Source of the DNA: a bacterium | GTDB lineage: Bacteria; Arandabacterota; Arandabacteria; Arandabacterales; Arandabacteraceae | Direction of reading: 5' to 3' | Length of the DNA stretch: 64,000 nucleotides | Assembly (NCBI GenBank): GCA_025774405.1 | Contig: JALGWB010000001.1 | Coordinates: forward strand, 1-64,000 | Shown: one piece after another, positions 24,368 to 31,871 of the stretch | Layout of the letters: each line of letters opens with the position of its first letter | How positions within the stretch are numbered: the stretch's first letter is position 1 | Program-made: the position numbers and the translations under genes | The notes under the pieces: model-generated | The model's database searches: none | Told to the model about the DNA's origin: nothing | What the model saw: the letters and a program-made list of their open reading frames with translations, nothing else

Positions 24368-25075
24368 CTAAAATCTCATCTCAAAGCTGTAGGCTCCGTT
24401 CTCCTCACTCACGCACTCGGCTGCTACTAGGCTGCTCAGAGCGCTGGCTCCTCTAGTGGCTATCGCGGCTTTGAGTCCCTTCTCGTGCTGATTGATGCTC
24501 AGCATCATCAAGGCAGGCCACTTGAGAGGGCCCTTGCCCGAAGCCTTGGCAGCTTCCAGAGTGTCCAGGAGAGCGTTCTGCACAGCTTCATCTGAGTCAG
24601 AGCCAGCAGAGCCAGTCTCCTCGGTCACGTCTCTCTTGCCCAAGTACTTGGTAGGGACCAGGATCATGGGCTCCCTATCACCGATCTTGATCTTGCGTCC
24701 TGATACCTCGGACATGGTCTTACGTTCCCAGTGGAAGGTCATACCCTCCCAAACTGAGGCCTCGTCCCCAGGAGGCAACTTAGCCTCACACTTCAGAGCG
24801 GACTTAACCAGGAGGTCTATCTTGGAGTTCTCCTTGAACTGAGCTCCTCCTACTCTAAGCCCACCGTCCAGTACCACGAAGTCGCCCTTGCCAAGTGAGT
24901 ACCAGGCAAGCTGATTCTCGCCTGCGTAGTCAGGGTCTAGGTTCTTGATCGAGAGAACCATCTGTACTCCGTAGTCGCCCTCTTGGAAGACGGCGGTCTC
25001 CACCACTCCATCGAACTTGTCCAGGAAGCCTGCAGGTTCAGGATTCCTGTTCCAACCAAACTCTCCTTTAGGCAT
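24368..25075 (-). CDS. Putative OB-fold ssDNA-binding protein
   Basis: 235 residues. GFLDKFDGVVETAVFQEGDY followed by alternating beta strands (GVQMVLSIKNLDPDYAG, AWYSLGKGDFVV) resembles phage OB-fold SSB-like proteins found beside RecT genes. The C-terminal half contains a helical linker and a winged-helix-like end (LSINQHEKGLKAAIA). The role is inferred from fold resemblance and context. Confidence 0.55.
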   Translation of the reverse strand: MPKGEFGWNRNPEPAGFLDKFDGVVETAVFQEGDYGVQMVLSIKNLDPDYAGENQLAWYSLGKGDFVVLDGGLRVGGAQFKENSKIDLLVKSALKCEAKLPPGDEASVWEGMTFHWERKTMSEVSGRKIKIGDREPMILVPTKYLGKRDVTEETGSAGSDSDEAVQNALLDTLEAAKASGKGPLKWPALMMLSINQHEKGLKAAIATRGASALSSLVAAECVSEENGAYSFEMRF

Positions 25076-25118
25076 GTCTTTCTCCTTTATGTAGATAAAC
25101 GGCTAACCGATCTAGGCC

Positions 25119-25292
25119 TTATTCCCCTATTCTCCTCCTTTCGATTTTATCAGCTTGGCAGATGCGAGCAAGAACTGCCAGCAAGGATGAACCACAGAAG
25201 ACCGCAGTGGCAGTGGGGAGATCTCCGAGACACAACAGGATAGTAGCTGCAAATCCGCCAAGTGTCGCTAGGGCCATGAGGAAGTTGTCCAT
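25119..25292 (-). CDS. Membrane micro-protein, 57 residues
   Basis: Starts MDNFLMALATLGGF behind AAGAGGTAACG; two short hydrophobic stretches (FLMALATLGGFAATILL and AVFCGSSLLAVLARI) and a basic tail. The longer frame to 25325 lacks a good ribosome site. Confidence 0.5.
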   Translation of the reverse strand: MDNFLMALATLGGFAATILLCLGDLPTATAVFCGSSLLAVLARICQADKIERRRIGE

Positions 25293-25438
25293 CGTTACCT
25301 CTTTTCTCCAATCGAGTCCTTGCATTGTGAATCTCCCTTTTCTGTTTTAGCCCGCTGCCGAGACCTCTTAAGTCAGCTCCTACTGCGATGTGTGCTAAGG
25401 TAGCAAGACCTTCCTTTTTACTGTCTAGCATCAATCCT

Positions 25439-25525
25439 CTAGGTTAAAGCAAGTACTGCCAAGAGACAAGCACCAACGAGCACACCAGCAATAGATGACC
25501 AGCCAGGTCTCGCCATAGGCCTCAT
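25439..25525 (-). CDS. Membrane micro-protein, 28 residues
   Basis: An ATG overlapping the upstream stop (ATGA) opens a 28-codon frame with one hydrophobic helix (SIAGVLVGACLLAVLALT) after MRPMARPG. Positive N-terminus then helix suggests N-in topology. Confidence 0.45.
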   Translation of the reverse strand: MRPMARPGWSSIAGVLVGACLLAVLALT

Positions 25526-25824
25526 TCCATAGGTACCTCCTCATTGCCAGGAGCCTCGCGGGGCTTCATCTCGATCTCAACTACATTCTTCTTGGCCAGA
25601 AGAACACTCAATTTCCCGCCCCCCGATTCTCGGACTGTAAGTGAATTCTTGACGCCACGGGTCAGGAAGATCTTCCAACGAGGCCCTTTCCAATCCTCGC
25701 CCAGCATGTCTATAACTATGCCGCCGAGATCTTCGGTAAACCCCGTATCGCCTTCACTAACGATCTCCTCCCAGGCACCAGGACATTCACTGCCTTTGGG
25801 GAACTTAACCAAGTAAACCTTCAT
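25522..25824 (-). CDS. Hypothetical protein
   Basis: 100 residues behind GAAAGGAGGGATA. Beta-rich with WKIFLTRGVKNSLTV and a Pro-rich acidic end. No family recognised. It is translated with the membrane peptide downstream. Confidence 0.5.
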   Translation of the reverse strand: MKVYLVKFPKGSECPGAWEEIVSEGDTGFTEDLGGIVIDMLGEDWKGPRWKIFLTRGVKNSLTVRESGGGKLSVLLAKKNVVEIEMKPREAPGNEEVPME

Positions 25825-25863
25825 TATCCCTCCTTTCCCTTGGACATACTTAGTTGTAACAGG

Positions 25864-27444
25864 CTAGCTACTTCCTTTTTTTCTCCAAACTATGGCATCT
25901 TTGAACCACTGGGGGAAATAGTCTCTATACTTATTGACCAGCCAACCCAGATGCCCGTCTAGCATGTAATTGACCGACCAGTCAGTGGGACTCCTAGTTG
26001 TACGCCCCGTAGTCTGCACGATGTTCATGCAGGTCTGATACTGATACCAACGCTTGCTCTCGTTTGCCCTCGCCCGAATCTGCGGATCGGCTAGGGACGG
26101 AAAGGGCGTTTTGACCTGGATGGCGAATCTCGCTCTATCGTCATCGAAGGAGACCCCCTCGGACATAGATGGTGACACGAGAACCTTCGGTCCCTCTGCT
26201 GCCATGAACTCACCCAAGACCTCGCTCCTGTCCGCTCGGCCATGGGTTATCATGTACTCAGACCACCGCGAGTAGGCAAGTAGATAGTCTCGTATCTTGT
26301 AGCTCACGCTGTGAATGATACCCTTCTGGCCCTCGGCGAAATGCCTATCTAGTATCTTGTCGCATTCTTGGACTACTCTGGGAAGTTGGCTCTCCAGTGT
26401 CTTGCGATTCAACTTAACCACAGCCAGATTTATCAAAGGTCTACTTGCAACAGGAAAGGTAGATTGCACTTCAAGGCTACCATGCTCTCCTATTCCTAAC
26501 ACCTCAGGGAACGGTGGCGTTGCCGACATGAGCAGAAACTTCTGGCCATGCTTGAACAAGTACGGATAGGCATACTTGCTAACCCACACTGGCTTGAACT
26601 TGACAGACCAGGGTTTGTATTCCTCCAGCCAGGTCTCATTGAGCTCAGACAGCTTCCCGACTTCCTTGTAGACGCGGTCAAGTCTTTGGTAGTCTTTCAT
26701 GAAGGACTTATCCCAATTGAATGATTGAGCCTGGGCAGCGAGCTTAGCCAGGACATCGCTGACCTTGGGCAGGATGGCCATTGCCCATTCTTTCCACCTT
26801 GTAAAGCCTTTGAGACTGGGAACTTGGATGCCATACTTACCCAGGAGCTTCTTGTTGATAGAGATATTCACCCAGGACATGAGCTCCCGTTCTGTACGGT
26901 GAGACTCATCCAAGATCACAAAAGGCCGTCTCATCTTGCCAATATAGTTGAGCTCATTGAGAGCATAAGCGTAGGGCATCGCCACGATGTCTGCTCCTAG
27001 CGCCCTCTTCTTAGCCAGGTAGTAGGGACATTTCGAGAACTTCACTGGGCACTGATCTCCCATAGTACATGGTGCGATGTCTGCAGTGAGATGCGGATAA
27101 ACATAACAAGGATAATTACTCCTGCCTTTCATCACCACGACGCTTTCTGGGAAGGACATCTCATATTGAGAAGCCAGCTGCTTGGTGCCAACTAAGATGA
27201 GAGCTCTGAGCCTTAGCTCTTTTGCTACTGCGCAGCCAATCAACGACTTGCCCGTTCCGGTGGGTCCGCTCAGGCTTACAAGATTGTAAGAATCGCTAAG
27301 TTGTTTGGCGATTTCCCCAATGGCCTCGCGCTGATGGAGTCTCCAGTGCGGAAACCTTTCCCCTGGAAACCCCAAATCGGCAGGGGTGTCATAATTCATC
27401 GGCGCGTGGTCGGCGGGGAATCCTAGTTCTGATGGTCTAATCAT
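25864..27444 (-). CDS. DinG/XPD-family superfamily 2 DNA helicase
   Basis: 526 residues. Walker A GPTGTGKS (about 60-67); a four-Cys insert (PCYVY...PCTMGDQC...KC) that matches the XPD/DinG iron-sulphur domain; Walker B ILDESH; motif III LLMSAT; MSEGVSFDDD; and motif VI QTTGRTTRS. This is the full 5'-3' helicase set. The start follows AGAGGTCTTGG; a longer frame adds nine residues. It probably unwinds recombination or replication intermediates with the nearby nucleases. Confidence 0.88.
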   Translation of the reverse strand: MIRPSELGFPADHAPMNYDTPADLGFPGERFPHWRLHQREAIGEIAKQLSDSYNLVSLSGPTGTGKSLIGCAVAKELRLRALILVGTKQLASQYEMSFPESVVVMKGRSNYPCYVYPHLTADIAPCTMGDQCPVKFSKCPYYLAKKRALGADIVAMPYAYALNELNYIGKMRRPFVILDESHRTERELMSWVNISINKKLLGKYGIQVPSLKGFTRWKEWAMAILPKVSDVLAKLAAQAQSFNWDKSFMKDYQRLDRVYKEVGKLSELNETWLEEYKPWSVKFKPVWVSKYAYPYLFKHGQKFLLMSATPPFPEVLGIGEHGSLEVQSTFPVASRPLINLAVVKLNRKTLESQLPRVVQECDKILDRHFAEGQKGIIHSVSYKIRDYLLAYSRWSEYMITHGRADRSEVLGEFMAAEGPKVLVSPSMSEGVSFDDDRARFAIQVKTPFPSLADPQIRARANESKRWYQYQTCMNIVQTTGRTTRSPTDWSVNYMLDGHLGWLVNKYRDYFPQWFKDAIVWRKKGSS

Positions 27445-27787
27445 CCAAGACCTCTGAGAGTACCTGGGCATCTTTGGGCAGAACCAGGAACGGAAATCTC
27501 TGTTGCATAGCGGCCATCCTAGATAGAATAGTTTGGCTTCCTGTATTCCGCCAATCTGCTGCTAGACGTTGAAAGGTGGCCCTAATGTTCTCCCTGCGTC
27601 TAACAATCCGCCTAGATTGAATCAGGGAAAGCTCATCCTCAGTAAACCCCTGATCTTCCTCAATAGCTTTCTGAAGCTTCTCTCTTGCATACTCTGAGAT
27701 GTTCCCGCCACGGCGGTTGGTGACTCTGATAAGACCATCCCAGGTCTCATCATCTAGGCGAACCCGAATCGTGTGATTGAGAGCCAA
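27437..27787 (-). CDS. Ribbon-helix-helix DNA-binding protein
   Basis: 116 residues. TIRVRLDDETWDGLIRVTNR and GGNISEYAREKLQKAIEE are the beta strand and two helices of a CopG/Arc-type fold, followed by an extra helical domain. Likely a transcription regulator of its own operon. It overlaps the helicase start. Confidence 0.7.
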   Translation of the reverse strand: MALNHTIRVRLDDETWDGLIRVTNRRGGNISEYAREKLQKAIEEDQGFTEDELSLIQSRRIVRRRENIRATFQRLAADWRNTGSQTILSRMAAMQQRFPFLVLPKDAQVLSEVLDD

Positions 27788-28145
27788 TGTTGTCTCCTCC
27801 TGTTCTTTTTCGGGTTACCTCGAGTGCCCTGACGACGGCAGGTTCCAGGCCTAAATTGGGATAAGTCTCGCGAAGACTCTGAATCGCTTCGAGGTGAGTA
27901 AAGTCACCCGTTTTAGTCCAAAGGCTATAGAGAGTCTTCACCTTCTCCTCAGCTAACTCAATGCTATGAAGTTGATGATAGAGGCTGGCAAGGGAACGTT
28001 CCCCCTCAGACGTTCCCCTAAGAATCTTCTCCTCAATCGCGGATCGCACATATTCAGAGAGCGAGGACCTGCCAGTCTCAAGAGCCTCACGGAGAGCAGC
28101 ATATTCAACCCCGCTTAGACGGACCGAAATGACCTTCTCTTTCAT
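27750..28145 (-). CDS. Ribbon-helix-helix DNA-binding protein, first gene of operon
   Basis: 131 residues from MKEKVISVRLSGVEYAALRE behind GGGAGGAGAAA. SSLSEYVRSAIEEKI completes a ribbon-helix-helix fold. It resembles the next gene in plan, a diverged pair. It is the promoter-proximal gene of the leftward recombination operon, fitting an autoregulator. Confidence 0.72.
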   Translation of the reverse strand: MKEKVISVRLSGVEYAALREALETGRSSLSEYVRSAIEEKILRGTSEGERSLASLYHQLHSIELAEEKVKTLYSLWTKTGDFTHLEAIQSLRETYPNLGLEPAVVRALEVTRKRTGGDNIGSQSHDSGSPR

Positions 28146-28393
28146 TTCTCCTCCCTTTTGTATGACGGTAAGAACAGGGCGTTTACGTCCAAAACAGCCA
28201 AATCCTATAAAATCTCGCAATCAACAGTAACCAACCGCTATACATAACATGTGTAAACAATCATACGGCTTTTTGACTCTGGCCTATTAAAGAATAGAGT
28301 AGATTTCTCGGTGGGACGGAGACAGAATCCTTGTAAACGCATAAACATCCTACGCCCCGTTGACGTATTATCGTGTGAATCTAGCCTAATTCT

Positions 28394-28422
28394 ACTATAG
28401 CACAAACGTACACGGTTGTCAA
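28394..28422 (-). promoter_or_regulatory. Consensus sigma-70 promoter, leftward
   Basis: On the minus strand TTGACA and TATAGT are 17 bases apart. Transcription would run into the ribbon-helix-helix/helicase/recombination operon after a leader of about 240 bases that carries no gene. Confidence 0.75.
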
Positions 28423-28449
28423 GTCCCAATTTCACCCCCACCTATGGGC

Positions 28450-28533
28450 GTCGTTATGTCTAGTGGCTATGAGTGTCGTTATGTCTAGTGACTACCCTCG
28501 GACAGCTACCCGCGGACAGCTACCCTCGGATAA
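28450..28533. repeat. Direct repeats upstream of the leftward promoter
   Basis: GTCGTTATGTCTAGTGGCTA occurs at 28450-28469 and, with one change, at 28475-28494. It is followed by three adjacent 14-base units, CTACCCTCGGACAG (28492-28533). The CGTTATGT core also occurs in operator-like repeats near 44.1 kb. Probable regulator binding sites. Confidence 0.55.
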
Positions 28534-28629
28534 CTATCTATGAAACCCTATCCAGGCCAGGCAACCGAGCAAGACCACTATTGCTATCCCCGCCTCGACA
28601 GCCAGAATCTCCCAAATCAGTGTGGGCAT
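28534..28629 (-). CDS. Membrane micro-protein, 31 residues
   Basis: MPTLIWEILAVEAG followed by IAIVVLLGCLAWIGFHR, one hydrophobic helix. It lies just downstream of the transglycosylase gene, inside the last GGAG-type repeat, so it could be a lysis partner. The ribosome site spacing is long (11 bases), so expression is uncertain. Confidence 0.4.
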   Translation of the reverse strand: MPTLIWEILAVEAGIAIVVLLGCLAWIGFHR

Positions 28630-28742
28630 GATTCACGTATCTCCCTTGGGCAATGTTTCATATGTCTCCCTATGGTTCACAGACCTCCTCTGGGCATGAT
28701 TCACATGCCTCCCCTGGGTACACTTCACATACCTCTCTGGTG
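28626..28742 (-). repeat. About five degenerate 24-bp repeats across the end of a gene
   Basis: Read leftward, the unit is close to GGAGGCATGTGAATCATGCC plus CA, repeated about five times with small length changes. The first copies encode the Cys-rich tail of the transglycosylase (EVCEVYPGEACESCPEEVCEP in part); the later ones lie past its stop. Confidence 0.6.
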
Positions 28743-29095
28743 GGCCACCATGCCCAATTCTCACCAAGAGCATGGCAAGCTGCGAGACTGCTCATCCAGG
28801 GACTCAAACGCGGATCGCCGTTCTTCTCCCAGTTCCATGTTACGCCCATATCGCGTAAGGCAACTCTGATGGATTCCTCATGCCACTGCCAAAGAGAAAC
28901 AGCAGCCCCGTTATCGCCAACGGCATGTAGGTCCCAGTGCGACTCGTGCTCTACTATGCAGCAGGCCAGACTAGGGTCTACATGGTAGAGGCCCGCCGAG
29001 ACTCTGACAACAGCCCTGAGATAGTCCTCTGGTGGCGGCTCAGATGCAGGGTGGATAGCCAATATGAGCAGGGCAGCCAGAATGCGAGGGTTCAA
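28670..29095 (-). CDS. Secreted lytic transglycosylase-like muramidase
   Basis: 141 residues. Residues 1-20 are a signal peptide or anchor (NPRILAALLILAIHPASE); VDPSLACCIVEHESHWDLHA holds the catalytic Glu in the E-S/H pattern of SLT lysozymes, followed by a GAAVSLWQWHEESI substrate-cleft segment. It would cut peptidoglycan between MurNAc and GlcNAc. The C-terminal Cys-rich tail comes from short DNA repeats and looks like a recent addition. It differs from the M23 lysin at 1302 in having its own export signal. Confidence 0.72.
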   Translation of the reverse strand: MNPRILAALLILAIHPASEPPPEDYLRAVVRVSAGLYHVDPSLACCIVEHESHWDLHAVGDNGAAVSLWQWHEESIRVALRDMGVTWNWEKNGDPRLSPWMSSLAACHALGENWAWWPTREVCEVYPGEACESCPEEVCEP

Positions 29096-29370
29096 AATGG
29101 TGCCTCCTTGTCTCCTGTAGCAGCCTTGGCAGCTGCGATCCTGTCAGCTTGCATCAGGGCCGCCTCTTGAGCGTCCGCAATATGCCTACCGAGGCTATAT
29201 CCTTGCTCGTCTATTTCTGCCTGCGCTATCTGGTCATGTATCTCGGCGATCTCGTCAGGCAAGCGTCCTCCTGTGCAGTTCTCACAAGGCTCTTCTACGA
29301 ATCCGCCAGCTTCTGGATAGTCTTCAAGAACATAGCCCGTGTCGAAACATTTTGTACAATTGTGCAACAT
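29092..29370 (-). CDS. DnaJ-type zinc-finger protein
   Basis: 92 residues from MLHNCTKCFDTGYV. CTKCFDTG and CENCTGG are two Cys-x2-Cys-x-x-x-G halves like the DnaJ central zinc finger, followed by a long helix (EIHDQIAQAEIDEQGYS). No J domain. Overlaps the muramidase gene by four bases. Confidence 0.6.
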   Translation of the reverse strand: MLHNCTKCFDTGYVLEDYPEAGGFVEEPCENCTGGRLPDEIAEIHDQIAQAEIDEQGYSLGRHIADAQEAALMQADRIAAAKAATGDKEAPF

Positions 29371-29462
29371 GTCTATTGTCCTTAGAAATACTTGATAGGA
29401 GCACCGAGATAGAGCATCTCTCCCTTTTTCGCCGTTCTCGAACACATTCCTGATTGTTGAAG

Positions 29463-29717
29463 CTACAGCATTTGCCGGTCTACCAACATTTCTCCAACCC
29501 GCCAGTCACCAGGAAGCGCATCAGCCCGTCTTTGAGCAGCTTCTCTAGTACTCCACGCGGAGTCTACCTCCCAAGGATCGTGGTTACTAAAGCATACCAG
29601 ATATACAATAGACGGCTTCCTTCCCTCTATTATACCAGTGAAATCTTCTGGTGGATTGGTGACATCAACACCCTCACCAGTTACTGTATGTCCTTCCCAG
29701 TCTCCCTTACGCATCAT
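29463..29717 (-). CDS. Hypothetical protein, DUF7336-like
   Basis: 84 residues behind ATAGGAGGACAC. SIVYLVCFSNHDPWEVDSAW, then TREAAQRRADALPGDWRVGE, follows the small alpha/beta plan (VYLV...W.V) seen in many actinophage proteins. Function unknown. Confidence 0.55.
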   Translation of the reverse strand: MMRKGDWEGHTVTGEGVDVTNPPEDFTGIIEGRKPSIVYLVCFSNHDPWEVDSAWSTREAAQRRADALPGDWRVGEMLVDRQML

Positions 29718-29725
29718 GTGTCCTC

Positions 29726-29812
29726 CTATAATCTCTCTAATATCCACAATCCTGCTTGGACGGCCAGTAACACTAGCACACAAAGAACAGGTGGTTTCTC
29801 TTCTCTGTTCAT
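29726..29812 (-). CDS. Membrane micro-protein, 28 residues
   Basis: MNREEKPPVLCVLVLLAVQA continues into LWILERL; a single hydrophobic helix. The ATG overlaps the upstream stop (ATGA). A frame in the same place with a longer reading is unlikely because it shares the next gene's start. Confidence 0.45.
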   Translation of the reverse strand: MNREEKPPVLCVLVLLAVQAGLWILERL

Positions 29813-30264
29813 GTTTCACTATCCAGATATTGAGATAGGTCTTTGGCTATCACAACCCGTTGCCTCTTGATGTTGCTGACTGGTGCGTTAGCAAGGAAGG
29901 GAGCGGCTTCTAGGAACGCTGGCTTATCCAGTTTCACTAGGATGCCTCCGCGCCCACGACACCAGGCTAAAGCGTCATTCTCATCGAACTCAACGGCCAT
30001 GTGCTCCTCGATCTGCACCCCAGGCCAGGGATTCTTATTGCCAGTCTCTGCATAGACAGCCAGAGCTTTTTCTCGGATCCGTGCAGCAAGCCTATCTACT
30101 TCCCTTTGGCTTTCGCGTCGCCAGAATTGCGCATCGCGAAAATGGGTATATGCTGGGCTTTGTTCTACATCCGCCTGGCACTCTGCTTCAAACCGCTTCC
30201 GACTCTCCAGGCTCGCCCGTGCTTCAGCTAGTTGCTCCAATATCGCAAGTATCTCGTCATTCAT
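29809..30264 (-). CDS. Hypothetical coiled-coil protein, long paralogue
   Basis: 151 residues behind GAAGGAGGAGATAG. An N-terminal coiled coil (LEQLAEARASLESRKRFEAE, SQREVDRLAARIREKALAVY) then NPWPGVQIEE, a unique 45-residue block with an Asp-rich turn and CRGRGG, and the end AKDLSQYL. The next gene shares all but the middle block. Position next to lysis and regulator genes; function unknown. Confidence 0.6.
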   Translation of the reverse strand: MNDEILAILEQLAEARASLESRKRFEAECQADVEQSPAYTHFRDAQFWRRESQREVDRLAARIREKALAVYAETGNKNPWPGVQIEEHMAVEFDENDALAWCRGRGGILVKLDKPAFLEAAPFLANAPVSNIKRQRVVIAKDLSQYLDSET

Positions 30265-30583
30265 CTATCTCCTCCTTCGGCAAGTATTGAGATAGGTCTT
30301 CCGCTATTGTAACCTGCGGCTCCTTAGCGATCGGGCTCTCCTCCTCGACCTGTACTCCAGGCCAAGGATTCTTGATGCTCCTCGTTGCATAGACGGTCAG
30401 AGCCGCAGCTCGGATTTGTGCGGCAAGCCTATCTACCTCCTTTTGGCTCATACGCCGTCGATATTGCGCCTTGGTAAGACAGGAATCTGCCAGGCGTTTT
30501 TCTTCCCGACTCTCTGCTTCGATCCTTTTCCAATTTTCCAGGTTTGCCCGCATCTTAGCTAGTCGCCGCAGCATCCAGGCCAT
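30257..30583 (-). CDS. Hypothetical coiled-coil protein, short paralogue
   Basis: 108 residues from MAWMLRRLAKMRANL behind GGGAGGGAC. SQKEVDRLAAQIRAAALTVY, KNPWPGVQVEEES and AEDLSQYLP match the neighbour, but the 45-residue block between them is missing. A tandem duplication followed by a deletion. Confidence 0.6.
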   Translation of the reverse strand: MAWMLRRLAKMRANLENWKRIEAESREEKRLADSCLTKAQYRRRMSQKEVDRLAAQIRAAALTVYATRSIKNPWPGVQVEEESPIAKEPQVTIAEDLSQYLPKEEIDE

Positions 30584-30749
30584 GTCCCTCCCTTCCCTGC
30601 TCATTCTCCACTTGTTGGAAATAACGTTCTGCATTCTCCATAGCCTCCTTGTAATGCTTCTCGCAATAGTCATGCGAGACACCACCGCTTGGCGTCTCTA
30701 TCCAGCGTAAGTGCTTCCCACAGACGCAGCACCGGACTTCTGTTCGCAT
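30555..30749 (-). CDS. Small zinc-finger protein
   Basis: 64 residues. CCVCGKHLRW and YCEKHYKEAM form a Cys2-CysHis site. It overlaps both neighbours. The ATG follows GGAGGCTATGAT. Confidence 0.55.
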   Translation of the reverse strand: MRTEVRCCVCGKHLRWIETPSGGVSHDYCEKHYKEAMENAERYFQQVENEQGREGHGLDAAATS

Positions 30750-30952
30750 ATCATAGCCTCCAGCATCTCGTCAACGGCCTCTGTCCAGTCAAGGCTCTCT
30801 CGCAAACGCTTCTCTAAGGAAGGCGCTGGCAATAGCTTGCCCGTCTCTATGTATGAGATAAATCTGTTATCTGTCATCGCCAAATCTGCCAATTTCTCTT
30901 GACTGTATCCTCTTGTGACTCGTAGGACCCGCATTCGCTTGCCAAAGTTCAT
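30698..30952 (-). CDS. XRE-family helix-turn-helix regulator
   Basis: 84 residues from MNFGKRMRVLRVTRGYSQEK behind GGGGAGGCATCTGG. LRVTRGYSQEKLADLAMTDNRFISYIETGK is the helix-turn-helix with a typical SQEKLA and I..IE pattern (written in parts). A Cro/CI-type repressor is likely, but no operator is proven. The ATG overlaps the end of the broken gene upstream. Confidence 0.72.
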   Translation of the reverse strand: MNFGKRMRVLRVTRGYSQEKLADLAMTDNRFISYIETGKLLPAPSLEKRLRESLDWTEAVDEMLEAMICEQKSGAASVGSTYAG

Positions 30953-31117
30953 CCAGATGCCTCCCCTCTGTAGCAATGCACGGTTTTCATCAATTGTTCT
31001 TGTGTGGCCTTCCTAGCCTCGACTGCTATGTACTTGCGTTGTGATACTTTGCATAATAGCCATATCTCATTTGGGTGATTGATGATTAGCCAATAGCCTG
31101 GCCTGATTCTTTGTCAT
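30949..31117 (-). pseudogene. Small gene apparently split by a frameshift
   Basis: GGAGGCCCTATG starts a short frame (MTKNQARLLANHQSPK) that stops after 16 codons. The adjacent frame is open for about 50 codons (GYWLIINHPNEIWLL, VSQRKYIAVEARKATQEQL) and ends in an ATGA overlap with the repressor gene, exactly as intact neighbours do, but has no start codon of its own near its 5' end. A one-base shift near 31100 would join them. A sequencing error, a recent mutation or frameshifting are all possible. Confidence 0.4.
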
Positions 31118-31125
31118 AGGGCCTC

Positions 31126-31218
31126 CTAAGGGGTGATCTGGGGGGCTGCAATGCTGACCAATGCTTTAGGCTGCTCCCCCCGCAGCAATTCAATCAAGCG
31201 CTCTACAGTCATTGTCAT
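31126..31218 (-). CDS. Short hypothetical protein, 30 residues
   Basis: GAAAGGACAAAC precedes an ATG opening a 30-codon frame, MTMTVERLIELLRGEQPKAL at the start. Amphipathic helix. Its stop is seven bases before the site for the next start. Function unknown. Confidence 0.5.
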   Translation of the reverse strand: MTMTVERLIELLRGEQPKALVSIAAPQITP

Positions 31219-31230
31219 GTTTGTCCTTTC

Positions 31231-31458
31231 TCAATGCTGACCGATGCTTCGGAACTCATTGAGAGTTTTGCTTACTGCTTGGGCCATGGGTATAGGAAGA
31301 CTGGCCGTAAGGCTAGTTCCATAACGCTCCTCAGTCCATGACAGGATGTCGCGACAAACGGAGTTGTTGCGCCTGAGGACTTCCCCGTAGACGAACAAGG
31401 CCCGTTTGAGGACTTGTAGTTCAGCGGGGGATACCTTGAGAACTACTTCTGCTTTCAT
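31231..31458 (-). CDS. Hypothetical protein
   Basis: 75 residues from MKAEVVLKVSPAELQVLKRA behind AAAGGAGAGATCGTA. Helical. No family recognised. Confidence 0.5.
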   Translation of the reverse strand: MKAEVVLKVSPAELQVLKRALFVYGEVLRRNNSVCRDILSWTEERYGTSLTASLPIPMAQAVSKTLNEFRSIGQH

Positions 31459-31498
31459 TACGATCTCTCCTTTCTGCATGTTTGACTCATAGTGAGAT

Positions 31499-31705
31499 TC
31501 ATCGGTCGCATGCATCATCAAGTATAGATTGTGCAATGCTGCCAAGATATGCTATCAGTCTAGTGAACGACAAGAGACTCCATCGCTCTGAGGCCAGAAC
31601 AAGACGCAGCGCGCGACGTAAAGCCATCTGGCGAGAGTCAAATGGTTGTAAAGTGTCAGTTGCTTCATCCAGACACATTTCCAATTGTTCATCTACGGTG
31701 GTCAT
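31499..31705 (-). CDS. Hypothetical helical protein
   Basis: 68 residues from MTTVDEQLEMCLDEATDTLQ behind GAGGAGGAAGATCG; amphipathic helices (RQMALRRALRLVLASERW). A much longer frame upstream lacks a ribosome site. Confidence 0.5.
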   Translation of the reverse strand: MTTVDEQLEMCLDEATDTLQPFDSRQMALRRALRLVLASERWSLLSFTRLIAYLGSIAQSILDDACDR

Positions 31706-31826
31706 CGATCTTCCTCCTCTGGGGCACAAATAACTCCATATGGCAATCCCAGTGAGTTTTATCTGCCTGTTTACTTCCGCCAACGCCGCTGATGTAGTAG
31801 TCGAGTTGGTCACAAACAATGTACAT
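31689..31826 (-). CDS. Possible short protein, 45 residues
   Basis: An ATG at 31826 opens MYIVCDQLDYYISGVGGSKQ and ends inside the start of the next gene. No clear ribosome site, but the amino-acid usage is natural. A GGAGGGC/GCCCTCC hairpin lies just upstream. Confidence 0.3.
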   Translation of the reverse strand: MYIVCDQLDYYISGVGGSKQADKTHWDCHMELFVPQRRKIDDHRR

Positions 31827-31871
31827 GATGGACTCTGGCCTTGATACGCCGGAGGGCTTTGCCCTCCTCGA

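Noticed and set aside
25150..25434. Leftward 94-codon frame overlapping the small membrane protein
   Set aside because: Overlaps the better supported frame at 25119-25292 in another phase and has a weak start; low-complexity end.
28540..28869. Rightward 109-codon frame over 28.5-28.9 kb
   Set aside because: Covers repeats and the opposite strand of the muramidase gene; no ribosome site; composition of a shadow frame.
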